From an uncultured Bacilli bacterium (GTDB lineage Bacteria; Bacillota_I; Bacilli_A; RF39; UBA660): a stretch of DNA of 64,000 bases. Location of the stretch: contig CANRAF010000003.1 of NCBI GenBank assembly GCA_947628535.1, positions 33,953 to 97,952 on the forward strand, in the 5' to 3' direction. The position numbers and the translations under genes are program-made. Within the stretch, counting starts at the first letter, position 1. The number at the start of each line of letters is the position of its first letter. The notes below the pieces were generated by a model, which ran no database searches, had not been told where the DNA came from, and saw only the letters and a program-made list of their open reading frames with translations. Of the stretch, positions 1-11,192 are shown piece after piece.

Positions 1-603
1 ATCATTTTTTGATTCTTTATCAGTTCTAAATGATGTGAGACCAACTCCTAAAGCTAAAATAAATGGAACGCTTATAGGCCCTGTTGTAACACCACTTGCA
101 TCAAATGCTACAGGGATAAATTCCTGTGGTGAAAAACAAAGGAGAGCAAAAATAATTAAATAACTAATTATTAAAATAGTTCTCATTTCTAATTTAAATA
201 ATATTTTTATTGCTGAAAGCATTAGAAAAAGACCAATTCCTAGAGACACTACGAGAATTAAAGTTTCCTCTGGTATACTGGTAAGTTGAGTTGCTAGGAC
301 TTTTAAATCAGGTTCAGCCATAGTAATAATAACTCCAATTAAAAAGGTTACTAAAAGAATAATTTTTGTTTTTCTACTGTTTATCAAAGCACTACCAATT
401 TTTTCTCCTATTATCATCATTGAAATATCTGCACCAAAGGTAAAAAATGATATACCAATTATCAAAAGAACTGAACTTATAATAAAAGAAAAAACATTTT
501 TACTATCTACTCCAAAAAGAAGTGATACGAAAATTATTAATAAAGCAATTGGAATAATTGTAATTGTTGTCTCTTTACAAGATTTTATGAAATTGTTTAT
601 CAT
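1..603 (-). CDS. DUF1538-family membrane protein (partial, runs off left edge)
   Basis: Reverse-strand ORF MINNFIKSCKETTITIIPIALLIIFVSLLFGVDSKN...AEPDLKVLATQ...FDASGVTTGPISVPFILALGVGLTSFRTDKESKND; start CAT at 601-603 with TAGGTGGT RBS; open to base 1, so absent from the ORF track. Confidence 0.75.
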   Translation of the reverse strand, partial: MINNFIKSCKETTITIIPIALLIIFVSLLFGVDSKNVFSFIISSVLLIIGISFFTFGADISMMIIGEKIGSALINSRKTKIILLVTFLIGVIITMAEPDLKVLATQLTSIPEETLILVVSLGIGLFLMLSAIKILFKLEMRTILIISYLIIFALLCFSPQEFIPVAFDASGVTTGPISVPFILALGVGLTSFRTDKESKND

Positions 604-708
604 TATACCACCTATTATAAGTTTAACATGAAAATAAAAATTGTTAAAGAAATTTGTTGTTATAAACCTAATTTAAAGATATAATAAAGTTAATAGTAGG
701 TGATTGTT

Positions 709-1956
709 TTGAAAGATATAATAAATAAATTAGAGAAAAAAGAGATTTTAACTTATGAAGAATTAGATAAATTATTTACTGGATATTTAAAAGGAAAAGT
801 AAATGATAAAGATATGACTTCAGTTTTAAAACTTATATGTAAAAACTCTCTTACTAGGGAAGAAGTATTTAATCTTACAGATATTTTTATTAAAAGCGGG
901 GATGTTTTTTTAAAAAATTTATCTTTTATTGATAAACATTCAACAGGAGGAGTAGGAGATAAAACAACACTTATTGTTCTTCCTATTTTAGCAAGTTTAG
1001 GAATTAAAATTTCTAAGATGAGTGGTAAGGCTTTAGGGTATACAGGAGGCACTATTGATAAGTTAAATAGTATTGGAGTTAAAACTGATCTAACTAAGAA
1101 AGAATTTTATGACACAATTGGTAAAGTTAATATGGTTATATCTTCTCAAACTGATAATTTGTGTCCTCTTGACAAAAAGGTTTATGCTCTTCGTGATGTA
1201 ACAGGTACTACTAATTCTGTTCCTTTAATTGCTGTTAGTATTATGAGTAAAAAAATTGCTAGTGGTGCTGGTAAGATTTTAATTGATATAAAAGTTGGAA
1301 GAGGAGCATTAGTTGAAAATAAAAAAGATGCTTTAGAACTTGCTCATTTAATGATTGATATTGGGAAAAAATATGGCCGTGAAGTTAAATGTTTGCTTAC
1401 TAAAATGGATAATCCTTTAGGAAGTAATATTGGAAATAAACTAGAAGTAATGGAAGTAGTTGATATTTTAAAAAATGGTAAAGAAAATAATCTTAGTTTT
1501 TTATGTACTGAAATGGCTTCTATTATGTATAAAATGATGAAAAAAGTTTCTTTAGATGTAGCAAGAGAAAAAGTAAAAGATGTTCTTAAAAATGGTAAAG
1601 CCTATGAAACGTTTATTAAATTTGTAAATTTACAAGGGGGCTTTATAAAAGATGAAGAACTTAAATATAAAGAAATTAAATCAGTTAAATCTGGTTTTAT
1701 AAAGAGTATTGATAGTAGACTTATAGGAAAAAGCTCTATGGCGCTTGGAGCTGGAAGAGTTAAAAAAAATGATAAGATAAACTATGATGCTGGTATAATA
1801 CTACAAAAAAGGGTAGGAGACTATGTTAGAAAAGGTGAGGTATTATGCTATCTTTATGGAAAAGATATAAATCATAATGATATTTATGATGCTTATAAAT
1901 TTTCATTTTTCAAACCTTTAAAAGAAAAAATCATAATTGATTTGATAGAAGAATAA
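709..1956 (+). CDS. pdp: pyrimidine-nucleoside (thymidine) phosphorylase
   Basis: DKHSTGGVGDKTTLIVLPILASLGIKISKMSGKALGYTGGTIDKL motif; TTG start at 709 preceded by TAGGTGAT. Confidence 0.9.
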   Translation: MKDIINKLEKKEILTYEELDKLFTGYLKGKVNDKDMTSVLKLICKNSLTREEVFNLTDIFIKSGDVFLKNLSFIDKHSTGGVGDKTTLIVLPILASLGIKISKMSGKALGYTGGTIDKLNSIGVKTDLTKKEFYDTIGKVNMVISSQTDNLCPLDKKVYALRDVTGTTNSVPLIAVSIMSKKIASGAGKILIDIKVGRGALVENKKDALELAHLMIDIGKKYGREVKCLLTKMDNPLGSNIGNKLEVMEVVDILKNGKENNLSFLCTEMASIMYKMMKKVSLDVAREKVKDVLKNGKAYETFIKFVNLQGGFIKDEELKYKEIKSVKSGFIKSIDSRLIGKSSMALGAGRVKKNDKINYDAGIILQKRVGDYVRKGEVLCYLYGKDINHNDIYDAYKFSFFKPLKEKIIIDLIEE

Positions 1957-2007
1957 CATTGTAATAAACGATTTCTTATGATATAATTTAGCTAGGAGTG
2001 ATGTTAA

Positions 2008-2361
2008 ATGAGTAAATTTTGTTCTAATTGTGGTACTGAAATTAAGAAAGGTGCTTCGTTTTGTTCAAACTGCGGAAAAGAATTAAAAGAGGCGACTTCA
2101 GTAAGTCAAGAAGAAACTCAAACTGAATATGTTCAAAAATCAAGACTTGCAGGCGGTCTTTTAGGAGTCTTTTTAGGATCTCTTGGGGTACACAATTTTT
2201 ATTTAGGTTATACTGGTAAAGCCGTAGCACAACTTTTAATTACTGTTCTTTCATGTTGGTTTCTATTTCCTGTATCAGGAATTTGGGGATTAATTGAAGG
2301 AATACTTATTTTGACTGGTTCAATTAATGTTGATGCTGAAGGAAGAAAATTAATTGACTAA
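2008..2361 (+). CDS. TM2 domain protein with N-terminal zinc ribbon
   Basis: CSNCGTEIKKGASFCSNCG zinc ribbon, then LAGGLLGVFLGSLGVHNFYLGYTGKAVAQLLIT TM2 signature. Confidence 0.85.
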   Translation: MSKFCSNCGTEIKKGASFCSNCGKELKEATSVSQEETQTEYVQKSRLAGGLLGVFLGSLGVHNFYLGYTGKAVAQLLITVLSCWFLFPVSGIWGLIEGILILTGSINVDAEGRKLID

Positions 2362-2722
2362 AGAATATAAATTTATTTTATTTATAATGCTAATACTACT
2401 TGTATTTGGAATACTAGTAGTATTTGTTTTTGATGTAAACTGTATTTTTAAAAGTATTTTTTCTATTAGTTGCCCAGGATGTGGACTTACAAGAGGTTTT
2501 AGAGAACTTTTTTCAGGTAATATTATTGGGGCATTTTATTATAATATTTTAACAGTTCCTATTTTTGTATTTTTAGTTTTGTTTGTAATTTTATTTTTAA
2601 TTGATATTTTTAAAAACAAAAGATATTTAATTAATTATTTAAAGTTTTTTGAAAGACATTATGTTTTTATTATTTTATTAGTAATCTTAAGTTTTATAAT
2701 TAATATTTTAAAAGATATTTAA
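2354..2722 (+). CDS. DUF2752 family membrane protein
   Basis: CPGCGLTRGFRELFSGNIIGAFYYN signature; overlaps the end of the TM2 gene. Confidence 0.8.
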   Translation: MTKEYKFILFIMLILLVFGILVVFVFDVNCIFKSIFSISCPGCGLTRGFRELFSGNIIGAFYYNILTVPIFVFLVLFVILFLIDIFKNKRYLINYLKFFERHYVFIILLVILSFIINILKDI

Positions 2723-2746
2723 AAAGAGCATTAAGCTCTTTTTATG
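2721..2746 (+). terminator. Rho-independent terminator
   Basis: AAAAAGAGC-attaa-GCTCTTTTTAT hairpin with U tract. Confidence 0.7.
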
Positions 2747-4185
2747 TCTATAACATAAGGAGAAGTTTTGTCTTTGGTGTTATAAAATTTTTCAAATCTA
2801 TAATTTTTATTACTTTTTAGATATTTTATTACTTCTTTACTTTCTTTAAGACCTTCTTCATGCCCTGGATATATTACCATTACAATATGGCCTTTTCTGT
2901 TTAATAATTTAAACCCTTCTTCAATTGCTTTAATAGTAGATTTATAATTTGTAGTGATAGGGCTTTTACTTTTTGGAAGATATCCAAGATTAAATACAAT
3001 TAAACTTATTTTATTTTGATAATCTTTTAATATTTTTGCTATGTTTTCATGACTAGTTTGAAATAATTCATAATTACTATATTCTTTTAAAAGCATTTTA
3101 CTTTTAATAATTGCTTCTTTTTGAATGTCGAAACCAAATAATTTTCCTTTTTTAATATGTGGTAGTAAAAATAAACTATCTTTACCATTGCCTAATGTAG
3201 CATCAATTACTAAATCTTTTTCTTTTAAATTTTCAAGCATTAAATTTCTGGCTTTATTTAAAATACTTAAATTAAAACCTTGATAGGTATTTTTTTCTTT
3301 TAACTTTTTATCAATATCATTTAAAACAGTAAATTTTTTAAGAGTCCATAGAGGCGCAATTAAATCTTCTTTTATAGGATCACCTGTGAGTCTACAAATT
3401 ACAACGTTTTCATTTAAGTTTTCAATTTGACTTGTAGTTATGTCAATATATTCTTCTTTTGTAAGAATATGAAAAGGTTTTTCTTTATATAACTTTTCAA
3501 GTTTAGTGCCCTTTAAAATTTGAAGCATATGAATTTTTATTCCATCTATTTTAAGTTTATTTAAATATTTTACAGTTTCAAGCATCATTTCTTTAGTTTC
3601 ATAAGGCAAACCATTTATAATATGAACTATAACTTTGATACCTGATTTTTTAAGTAATTTATAAGTTTCTTCAAATTCTTCTAAAGTGTGCCCTCTATTT
3701 ATTAAAATAGATGTTTTATCGTGAATTGTTTGAAGTCCTAATTCAATAGTTAAATCAGTTTTTTTATTTAATTCTTTTAAATAGTTTAGACATTCTCTGG
3801 AAATGGCATCAGGACGAGTAGCAATATTTATTCCAAGAACATCTTCATAAGTTAAAACTTCTTCAAATGATTTTTTAAGATAGTTTAAATCTCCATAGGT
3901 ATTGGTATTATTTTGAAAATAAGCAATATATTTAGCATTTTTCCATTTTTTATGTAAAACAGTTTTTACTTCTTCAAATTGAATTTTTAAAGGTTTTTTA
4001 TAATCATTTATACTTGTTTTACTACCATTTTTACAGAAAATACAGCCACCATAACCTTTAGTGCCATCAATATTAGGACAGGTTAAGTTTAAATCAAGAG
4101 TAACTTTAAAAACTTTAGTACCGTATTTTTCTTTATAATAAGAATCTAAAGTATAGTATCTTTTGTTTTTGTCTAAATATTTCAT
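2731..4185 (-). CDS. Fusion of TIGR01212-family radical SAM protein (YtqA/MnmL) and class I methyltransferase (YtqB/MnmM)
   Basis: N-terminus KYGTKVFKVTLDLNLTCPNIDGTKGYGGCIFCKNGS (radical SAM CxxxxxxxxxxCxxC type); C-terminus ARNLMLENLKEKDLVIDATLGNGKDSLFL...NLGYLPKSKSPITT (YtqB type). ATG at 4185 with GGAGGT RBS. Confidence 0.85.
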   Translation of the reverse strand: MKYLDKNKRYYTLDSYYKEKYGTKVFKVTLDLNLTCPNIDGTKGYGGCIFCKNGSKTSINDYKKPLKIQFEEVKTVLHKKWKNAKYIAYFQNNTNTYGDLNYLKKSFEEVLTYEDVLGINIATRPDAISRECLNYLKELNKKTDLTIELGLQTIHDKTSILINRGHTLEEFEETYKLLKKSGIKVIVHIINGLPYETKEMMLETVKYLNKLKIDGIKIHMLQILKGTKLEKLYKEKPFHILTKEEYIDITTSQIENLNENVVICRLTGDPIKEDLIAPLWTLKKFTVLNDIDKKLKEKNTYQGFNLSILNKARNLMLENLKEKDLVIDATLGNGKDSLFLLPHIKKGKLFGFDIQKEAIIKSKMLLKEYSNYELFQTSHENIAKILKDYQNKISLIVFNLGYLPKSKSPITTNYKSTIKAIEEGFKLLNRKGHIVMVIYPGHEEGLKESKEVIKYLKSNKNYRFEKFYNTKDKTSPYVIDIKRA

Positions 4186-4255
4186 AAAAACCTCCAACAG
4201 TATTATAAATAAAACCATAAAAAAATACAAATAATTTATTTCTTATTTGTATTTG

Positions 4256-5266
4256 TTATTTAAGTTTTCTAACCTTTGGGAAAGATTCTACTTCTAACTT
4301 TTGATTATTACAACTATTTCCATTATGTTTTAGTTTAGAAGTATATTCACCAATTTTAAATATTTCATCTTCAGTTATTAATATATGATTGATAAAACAA
4401 CTTTCAATATGACCAAATTTATCAAATGTAAGTTCCATATCTAACATTTGGGGCATATAAAGATGACCATGATTCATATCGATACTACACATAGCAGGAG
4501 CATGTATAACTAAATTATTGCTGTCATAAAAATGTAGTTTATTCATGTGACTTCCGCCTTTTATACATATATTAGCGTCATATGATTTAGCTTGTATTTC
4601 ACTAATTTTGTGATATATAGAAAGTTTATCTTTTTTAATACTTACAGTACCATATGCAAAACCAATTGGAACAATATCTTGTCTTCTTGCTTTTAAAACT
4701 TCTTCAATATTTAATCCTTGTTCTTTGAAAATATGAGTATCATGGTTTCCTAAAAGTGTAAAGTTTAAAATATTTTTATCAAAAGGGTAATTTTCAATTA
4801 GGTAACTGACTTGATCGTATAAATTTTTAATTTTAGGAGAGGCCATTGTTCCACCAGCTCCTTCTACTAAATCACCACCATTAATTATGACGTGAATATT
4901 ATTTTTTATGCAGTAATCATAAGCGTCGTTTAAAGCTTTTATATTATCTTCGCTGGATCCTATATGAGTGTCAGATATTATTATCATTCTCGCAGTGTCA
5001 TCATTTTTTAAAGTTATAATATCAACATTATTTTCTTCTTTTGTCTCTGTTAATGTTTTCATATTTCTTTTTTTTAAAAGAGTTTGACCATTTATAAAGT
5101 ATTTTCTATTAAAATCAAAACCTTGGTTTTTTAAAATATTTAATCTATTATAGAGTTGTTTATGAGTTATATTTAAATCGCTTGCAATATCATTAATGGT
5201 ATACCCACTGTTTATTAATTCCAGGATTCTTAAAGAACTTTCACTTAATCTTGTAACTTTATTCAT
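4256..5266 (-). CDS. HTH domain fused to calcineurin-like metallophosphoesterase
   Basis: HTH-like LELINSGYTINDIASDLNITHKQLYNRLNILK, then IISDTHIGSS...INGGDLVEG...LLGNHDTH...GGSHMNK phosphoesterase motifs. Confidence 0.75.
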   Translation of the reverse strand: MNKVTRLSESSLRILELINSGYTINDIASDLNITHKQLYNRLNILKNQGFDFNRKYFINGQTLLKKRNMKTLTETKEENNVDIITLKNDDTARMIIISDTHIGSSEDNIKALNDAYDYCIKNNIHVIINGGDLVEGAGGTMASPKIKNLYDQVSYLIENYPFDKNILNFTLLGNHDTHIFKEQGLNIEEVLKARRQDIVPIGFAYGTVSIKKDKLSIYHKISEIQAKSYDANICIKGGSHMNKLHFYDSNNLVIHAPAMCSIDMNHGHLYMPQMLDMELTFDKFGHIESCFINHILITEDEIFKIGEYTSKLKHNGNSCNNQKLEVESFPKVRKLK

Positions 5267-5464
5267 TGTAACAACTCCTTATGTGCAATTAATGCGTATA
5301 AATGTAGTTGTTATTATAATTATTAAATGAAATGTTGTCAACAGGATTTTATTTATTAAGGGATATTATTTTTTAATGTTAAAATTTATTTATTTTTAAT
5401 ATTTACTATTTTTATTAAATTTATTATAATAAAGGGGAAATGTTTCTATTTAGGAGTTGAGATT

Positions 5465-5830
5465 ATGAATTTTTATTTTTTAGTTATGCAGTTTTCTATA
5501 GCTGTAGTGTTGGTACTTCTGTATTATTATTTTTTTGAATTTTCTAAATCGGATAATTATACTAAAAAAAATATTCCTGTTGATTTGAAGTTTTTTATAG
5601 AAACTCAAAAAATAAATGTTAGAAAAATAAAATATAAAAAACTTATTAGAATTTTAGCATTTATTAATGCAGTTGATGTAGGAATTGTTCTCTTAATTAC
5701 TAATCTAGTTAGCAATTTACTTTTGAAACTTTTAATTGCTATACCATTTATATTTATTGTTTTATATGCAAGTTATAATTTTGCAGGATATATTTTTAAA
5801 AAGAAAGGATTGACTATTGATGAATCATAA
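5465..5830 (+). CDS. small membrane protein of unknown function
   Basis: 121 aa with hydrophobic segments; RBS AGGAG upstream; precedes leuS. Confidence 0.6.
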   Translation: MNFYFLVMQFSIAVVLVLLYYYFFEFSKSDNYTKKNIPVDLKFFIETQKINVRKIKYKKLIRILAFINAVDVGIVLLITNLVSNLLLKLLIAIPFIFIVLYASYNFAGYIFKKKGLTIDES

Positions 5831-8231
5831 ACAAATAGAAGAAAAATGGCAAAAATATTGGGAAGAAAATGAAACATTTAAGACTGATATTTGGGATTTT
5901 GAAAAACCTAAGTTTTATGCTCTTGATATGTTTCCTTATCCTTCAGGAGTAGGACTTCATGCAGGACATCCTGAGGGTTATACGGCAACAGATATAGTTT
6001 CTCGTATGAAAAGAATGCAAGGATATAATGTTCTTCATCCAATGGGGTTTGACTCATTTGGTCTTCCTGCAGAGCAATATGCTGTAAATACAGGGAATCA
6101 TCCATCAGGATTTACTGAAGAAAATATTAAAACTTTTACTAAACAATTAAAAATGCTTGGATTTGATTTTGACTGGAGTAGAGTACTTGCTACAAGTGAT
6201 CCAAAATATTATAAATGGACTCAATGGATTTTTAAGAAACTTTATGAAGATGGACTTGCTAAACTTATAGATATGCCTGTTAATTGGTGTGAAGAACTTG
6301 GAACAGTTCTTGCCAATGACGAAGTAATAGATGGAAAAAGTGAACGTGGAGGTTTTCCTGTTGTTAGAAAAAATATGAAGCAATGGGTAATTGATATACC
6401 AAAATATGCTGAAAGATTACTCGAAGGACTTGATGAAATAGATTGGCCAGAATCAACTAAGGAAATTCAAAGAAACTGGATTGGAAAAAGTAATGGAGCA
6501 GAAGTTACTTTTAAAGTAGCAGGAACTTCTAAAGATTTTACAGTTTATACTACAAGACCTGATACACTTTTCGGAGCTACTTACTGTGTGCTTGCTCCAG
6601 AACATGATTTAGTAGATGAAATAACAACTGATAAACAAAAAGAAGAAGTAGAAAAATATAAAGCAGAATGTGCTACAAAAAGTGAACTTGAAAGAACAGA
6701 ACTTAATAAAGATAAAACAGGAGTGTTTACAGGTGCTTATGCAATTAATCCTGTTAATGATGAAGAAATTCCTATTTGGATTAGTGATTATGTTTTAGCA
6801 TCTTATGGAACAGGGGCTATTATGGCAGTACCTGCTCATGATGAAAGAGATTATGAGTTTGCTAAAAAATTTGATATACCAATTATTCAAGTTTTAGAAG
6901 AAATAAAGGATGAATCAAATCAAAAATCCATTGAAAATGGTGCAATGGTTGGTGATGGAATTCATATTAATTCATCTTTCTTAAATGGTCTTAATAAGGA
7001 TGAAGCAATAGAAAAAATAATTTCTTTCCTTGAAGAAAAGAAATGTGGTAGAAGAAAAACTAATTATAGAATTAGAGAATGGATTTTTGCTCGTCAAAGA
7101 TATTGGGGAGAACCGGTACCAATCGTTTATTTAGAAGATGGTTCTATGAAAGCTTTAGATGATAAAGATCTTCCTTTAATTCTCCCTGAAATGGAAGATT
7201 ATAAAGGTAAAAATGGTAAGGCTCCTCTTGATAATGCTGAAGAATGGAAAAATGTTGTTATTGATGGTAAGAAAGGTGTTAGAGAAACATCTACTATGCC
7301 GGGATCTGCTGGGTCATCATGGTATTTCTTAAGATATATTGATCCACATAACGATGATGCTTTTGCAGACCCAAAATTATTAAAACACTGGATGCCTGTT
7401 GATTTATATGTAGGTGGTCCTGAACATGCTGTTGGACATTTACTATATTCTAGAATGTGGAATAATTATCTATATGATAAAGGTTTAGTACCTGTTAAAG
7501 AACCATTTAAAAAACTAGTCCATCAAGGAATGATTCTTGGATCAAATGGTTTAAAAATGGGCAAGAGATTTCCTGAATTTGTTATTAATCCAAATGATAT
7601 TGTAAGAGATTATGGTGCTGACACTCTTAGATTATATGAAATGTTTATGGGACCTTTAGAGGCCGATAAACCTTGGAATGATCGTGGTGTTGAGGGGGCT
7701 CATAAATTCTTAGAGAGAATTTGGCGTCTGTATACAGAAGATAATAAAATTAAAGATGAAGAAAACAAAAATTTAGATAAGGTTTATAATGAAACTGTTA
7801 AAAAGGTTACTCTTGATTATGAAACACTTAATTTTAATACTGCTATCAGTCAAATGATGATATTTATAAATAGTGTTTATAAAGAAAATATTTTCCCAAG
7901 AAAATATGCACTTAACTTTTTAAAACTTTTAAATCCAGTATGTCCTCATATTACTGAAGAACTTTGGGAAAGAATGGGTAATAAGGATACTATTGCGTAT
8001 GAAAAATGGCCAGAGTTTGACGAAAGTAAACTTGTAGAAGATGAAAAACAAATTGCTGTTCAAGTAAATGGTAAGGTGCGTGGGGAAATTACTATTAATA
8101 CATCACTTACAGAAGATGAGATAAAGGAAAAAGCTTTAAATCATGAAAATGTAAAGAAACATATTTCAGGAAAAGAAGTTGTAAAAGTAATTGTTATTAA
8201 AGGAAAAATAATAAATATAGTAGTTAAGTAG
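5820..8231 (+). CDS. leuS: leucyl-tRNA synthetase
   Basis: [46 protein letters not shown] editing domain, [31 protein letters not shown]. Confidence 0.97.
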   Translation: MNHKQIEEKWQKYWEENETFKTDIWDFEKPKFYALDMFPYPSGVGLHAGHPEGYTATDIVSRMKRMQGYNVLHPMGFDSFGLPAEQYAVNTGNHPSGFTEENIKTFTKQLKMLGFDFDWSRVLATSDPKYYKWTQWIFKKLYEDGLAKLIDMPVNWCEELGTVLANDEVIDGKSERGGFPVVRKNMKQWVIDIPKYAERLLEGLDEIDWPESTKEIQRNWIGKSNGAEVTFKVAGTSKDFTVYTTRPDTLFGATYCVLAPEHDLVDEITTDKQKEEVEKYKAECATKSELERTELNKDKTGVFTGAYAINPVNDEEIPIWISDYVLASYGTGAIMAVPAHDERDYEFAKKFDIPIIQVLEEIKDESNQKSIENGAMVGDGIHINSSFLNGLNKDEAIEKIISFLEEKKCGRRKTNYRIREWIFARQRYWGEPVPIVYLEDGSMKALDDKDLPLILPEMEDYKGKNGKAPLDNAEEWKNVVIDGKKGVRETSTMPGSAGSSWYFLRYIDPHNDDAFADPKLLKHWMPVDLYVGGPEHAVGHLLYSRMWNNYLYDKGLVPVKEPFKKLVHQGMILGSNGLKMGKRFPEFVINPNDIVRDYGADTLRLYEMFMGPLEADKPWNDRGVEGAHKFLERIWRLYTEDNKIKDEENKNLDKVYNETVKKVTLDYETLNFNTAISQMMIFINSVYKENIFPRKYALNFLKLLNPVCPHITEELWERMGNKDTIAYEKWPEFDESKLVEDEKQIAVQVNGKVRGEITINTSLTEDEIKEKALNHENVKKHISGKEVVKVIVIKGKIINIVVK

Positions 8232-8284
8232 GATTTCAGGGATTTAATCCTTATAATAAATGGTAATTTTGATTTGGTTAAATA

Positions 8285-8313
8285 AAGTTAAGTTTTATAA
8301 CTTAGCTTTTTTT
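8285..8313 (+). terminator. Rho-independent terminator
   Basis: AAGTTAAGTT-ttat-AACTTAGCTT followed by a T run. Confidence 0.75.
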
Positions 8314-8375
8314 ATTTACGTTTTTATGTTATAATTTAGATACTATAATTAATAAAATTAGAATAAGGAGGATTT

Positions 8376-10943
8376 ATGCTGGAACTAGTTGATATTAAAA
8401 AAGATTATGCGATGAATAGTGAAGTAGTTCATGCTTTAAAGGGAATAAATTTAACATTTAGAGAAAGTGAATTTGTATCAATACTCGGACCATCTGGTTG
8501 TGGAAAGACAACACTTTTGAATATAATTGGAGGACTTGATAGGTATACAAGTGGAGATTTAATAATAAATAATGTATCAACAAAAAAATATAAAGATAAA
8601 GATTTTGATAAATATAGAAATCACAAAATAGGTTTTGTTTTTCAAAATTATAATTTAATATCTCATTTAAATGTTCTTACCAATGTTGAGCTTTCACTTA
8701 CTTTATCTGGAATTTCTAAATCTCTTAGAAGAGAAAAGGCTTTAGAGGTTCTAGAAAAAGTTGGTCTTAAAGATCAAATATATAAAAAACCTAATCAAAT
8801 GAGTGGCGGTCAAATGCAAAGAGTTGCTATTGCTCGTGCACTTATAAACGATCCAGATATAATTTTACTTGATGAACCAACAGGAGCACTTGACTCTAAA
8901 ACAAGTGTTGAGATTATGGAACTTTTAAAAGAAATAGCATCTGATAAATTAGTCATTATGGTAACACATAACCCTGAACTTGCAGATAAGTATTCTTCGA
9001 GAATAATTAAACTTCTTGATGGAAAAATAATTGATGATTCTAATCCTTATAAAAACGAGCAGGATAAAGATGCTAAAAAATCATCTGAAAAAACATCAAT
9101 GTCATTTTTTACAGCTCTTCATCTTAGTTTTAATAATTTACTTACTAAAAAAGGACGTACATTTTTAACAGCTTTTGCAGGTTCAATTGGAATTATAGGA
9201 ATTGCGCTTATTCTTAGTTTATCAAATGGAGTTCAAAGTTATATTGATGGAGTAGAAGAAGATACTTTATCATCTTATCCGATAACGATTGAAAAAGATG
9301 CTGTTGATTTTGCAGCTCTTTTAGAAGAAATGATGAAAATGAATCAAACAAATGATGATAATAAAAGTGGTAAAATAAAATCTAAAAATATTATGAATGA
9401 TATGTTAGAGACTATGACTGGGGATAAGAAAAGTAATAATTTAGAAAAGTTTAAGAAGTATTTAGATAAAAATTCTTTAGTAAAAGATTACACAAGTGAC
9501 ATACAATATAGTTATCCTCTTAAAATAAATGTTTATAATGAAGATGTAAATGATCAAATTGTAAGGGTAAACCCAAATACTATTATAGAAAAAATAGGAC
9601 TTCAAGATGCTTATGAAATGGGATCTACTTTTATGTCTGAGAGTATGAATACTAATGATGTTTTTAAAGAATTATATAGTGATGAAGATTTACTTAAAAG
9701 TCAGTTTGAAATAGTAAAAGGAAAATTTCCTGAAAAGTATAATGAAGTTGTTTTAGTAGTTGATCAAAATGAAGAAATAAGTGATTATACTTTATATGCT
9801 CTTGGATATTTGAATCAGGATGAACTTATTGATAATATGAATAAGATGTTAAAAGGAGATAAAGTATCTAAATCAAAAGATCTTTCTTATAATTATGACG
9901 ATTTTATAGGGGATAAATTTAAACTTGTTCTAAACACAGATATCTATGAAAAGGAAAATGGTATTTGGACTGATAAAAGTGATGATGAAAAATATATAAA
10001 AGATATGGTGAAAGATAAAGAAAATCTTGAAATCGTAGGTATTATAAAACCTACTAACAATACTAATAATACTCTTATGTATGGTGGAATAGGATATACA
10101 GAAGATCTTACTAAATATGTTGTAGATAAAATAAAAGATGAAGAAATAGTTAAAGATCAATTAAAAAATAAAAATATTAACATTTTTACAGGTATGAAAT
10201 TTAATTCTGACGAAGAATTTTCTTTAGATAACTTAACTATTGAGCAACAAAGATATATTATGGGACTTTCTGATAGTGAAAAATTAGATTTTTATGAAAG
10301 ATATCAAAAATATAGTAAAGCAACTTATGAATCTAATTTAGAATCTTTAGGTTATGTTGATTTAGAAAATCCAAGCATGGTAAATATTTATGCTAAGGAT
10401 TTTGAAACTAAAGAAAAACTTACTGATTTAATAAATGATTATAATAAAAAAGAAAAAAATGCTGGTAATGATGAAGATATTATAAATTATACAGATATTG
10501 TTGGAGTGATGATGTCTTCTGTTAAAAGAATCGTTAATATGATTAGTTATGTACTAATAGCTTTTGTAGCAGTATCTTTAATTGTTTCATCAATAATGAT
10601 TGGTATAATTACTTATATTTCAGTACTTGAGAGAACAAAAGAAATTGGTATTTTAAGAAGTTTAGGGGCTTCTAAAAAAGATATATCAAGAGTGTTTAAT
10701 GCTGAAACGTTTATAATAGGACTTGTAAGTGGAATTATTGGAATAGCAGTTACTATTTTAATTAATATACCTATCAACATAATAGTTAAGAATTTAACAG
10801 ATATTGATAAAATAGCAACTTTACCAGTTGGAGGGGCTATAATTTTAATTATAATAAGTATGATTTTAACTATAATAGCAGGTCTTATTCCTTCGAGGAT
10901 GGCAAGTAAAAAGGATCCTGTAGAAGCTTTAAGAACTGAATAA
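8376..10943 (+). CDS. ABC transporter, fused ATP-binding/permease protein (MacB-like)
   Basis: GPSGCGKTT Walker A, MSGGQMQRVAIARAL, DEPTGALD; C-terminal FtsX-like permease ISVLERTKEIGILRSLGASKKDISRVF. Confidence 0.9.
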   Translation: MLELVDIKKDYAMNSEVVHALKGINLTFRESEFVSILGPSGCGKTTLLNIIGGLDRYTSGDLIINNVSTKKYKDKDFDKYRNHKIGFVFQNYNLISHLNVLTNVELSLTLSGISKSLRREKALEVLEKVGLKDQIYKKPNQMSGGQMQRVAIARALINDPDIILLDEPTGALDSKTSVEIMELLKEIASDKLVIMVTHNPELADKYSSRIIKLLDGKIIDDSNPYKNEQDKDAKKSSEKTSMSFFTALHLSFNNLLTKKGRTFLTAFAGSIGIIGIALILSLSNGVQSYIDGVEEDTLSSYPITIEKDAVDFAALLEEMMKMNQTNDDNKSGKIKSKNIMNDMLETMTGDKKSNNLEKFKKYLDKNSLVKDYTSDIQYSYPLKINVYNEDVNDQIVRVNPNTIIEKIGLQDAYEMGSTFMSESMNTNDVFKELYSDEDLLKSQFEIVKGKFPEKYNEVVLVVDQNEEISDYTLYALGYLNQDELIDNMNKMLKGDKVSKSKDLSYNYDDFIGDKFKLVLNTDIYEKENGIWTDKSDDEKYIKDMVKDKENLEIVGIIKPTNNTNNTLMYGGIGYTEDLTKYVVDKIKDEEIVKDQLKNKNINIFTGMKFNSDEEFSLDNLTIEQQRYIMGLSDSEKLDFYERYQKYSKATYESNLESLGYVDLENPSMVNIYAKDFETKEKLTDLINDYNKKEKNAGNDEDIINYTDIVGVMMSSVKRIVNMISYVLIAFVAVSLIVSSIMIGIITYISVLERTKEIGILRSLGASKKDISRVFNAETFIIGLVSGIIGIAVTILINIPINIIVKNLTDIDKIATLPVGGAIILIIISMILTIIAGLIPSRMASKKDPVEALRTE

Positions 10944-10946
10944 TAT

Positions 10947-10992
10947 AAAAGATAATATTGCAAGAGTTAATTCTTAAAATATTATCTTTTTT
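10947..10992 (+). terminator. Rho-independent terminator
   Basis: AAAAGATAATATT...AATATTATCTTTTTT. Confidence 0.75.
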
Positions 10993-11192
10993 AAAGTAAT
11001 AAAATTTTATGATAAAATATAATTATAATAAATTGTTTTTTATATAGCTTTAAAATTATATTTTTTAGAAAAAAAGTAATAATAGTTTAAAAAGCAAGCA
11101 AAACATACAAAACTTTATATGAAAATAATCATTAAGATATTTAATTGATAATGAAAAAACACTGTGTTATAATAAAAAAGGAGAGTGATAAA

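Noticed and set aside
11119-11156. Fur-box-like sequence (GAAAATAATCATTAAgatatTTAATTGATAATGA) upstream of the SDR gene
   Set aside because: Partial, imperfect match in very AT-rich DNA; no iron-linked gene follows. A Fur-box matrix scan would be needed.
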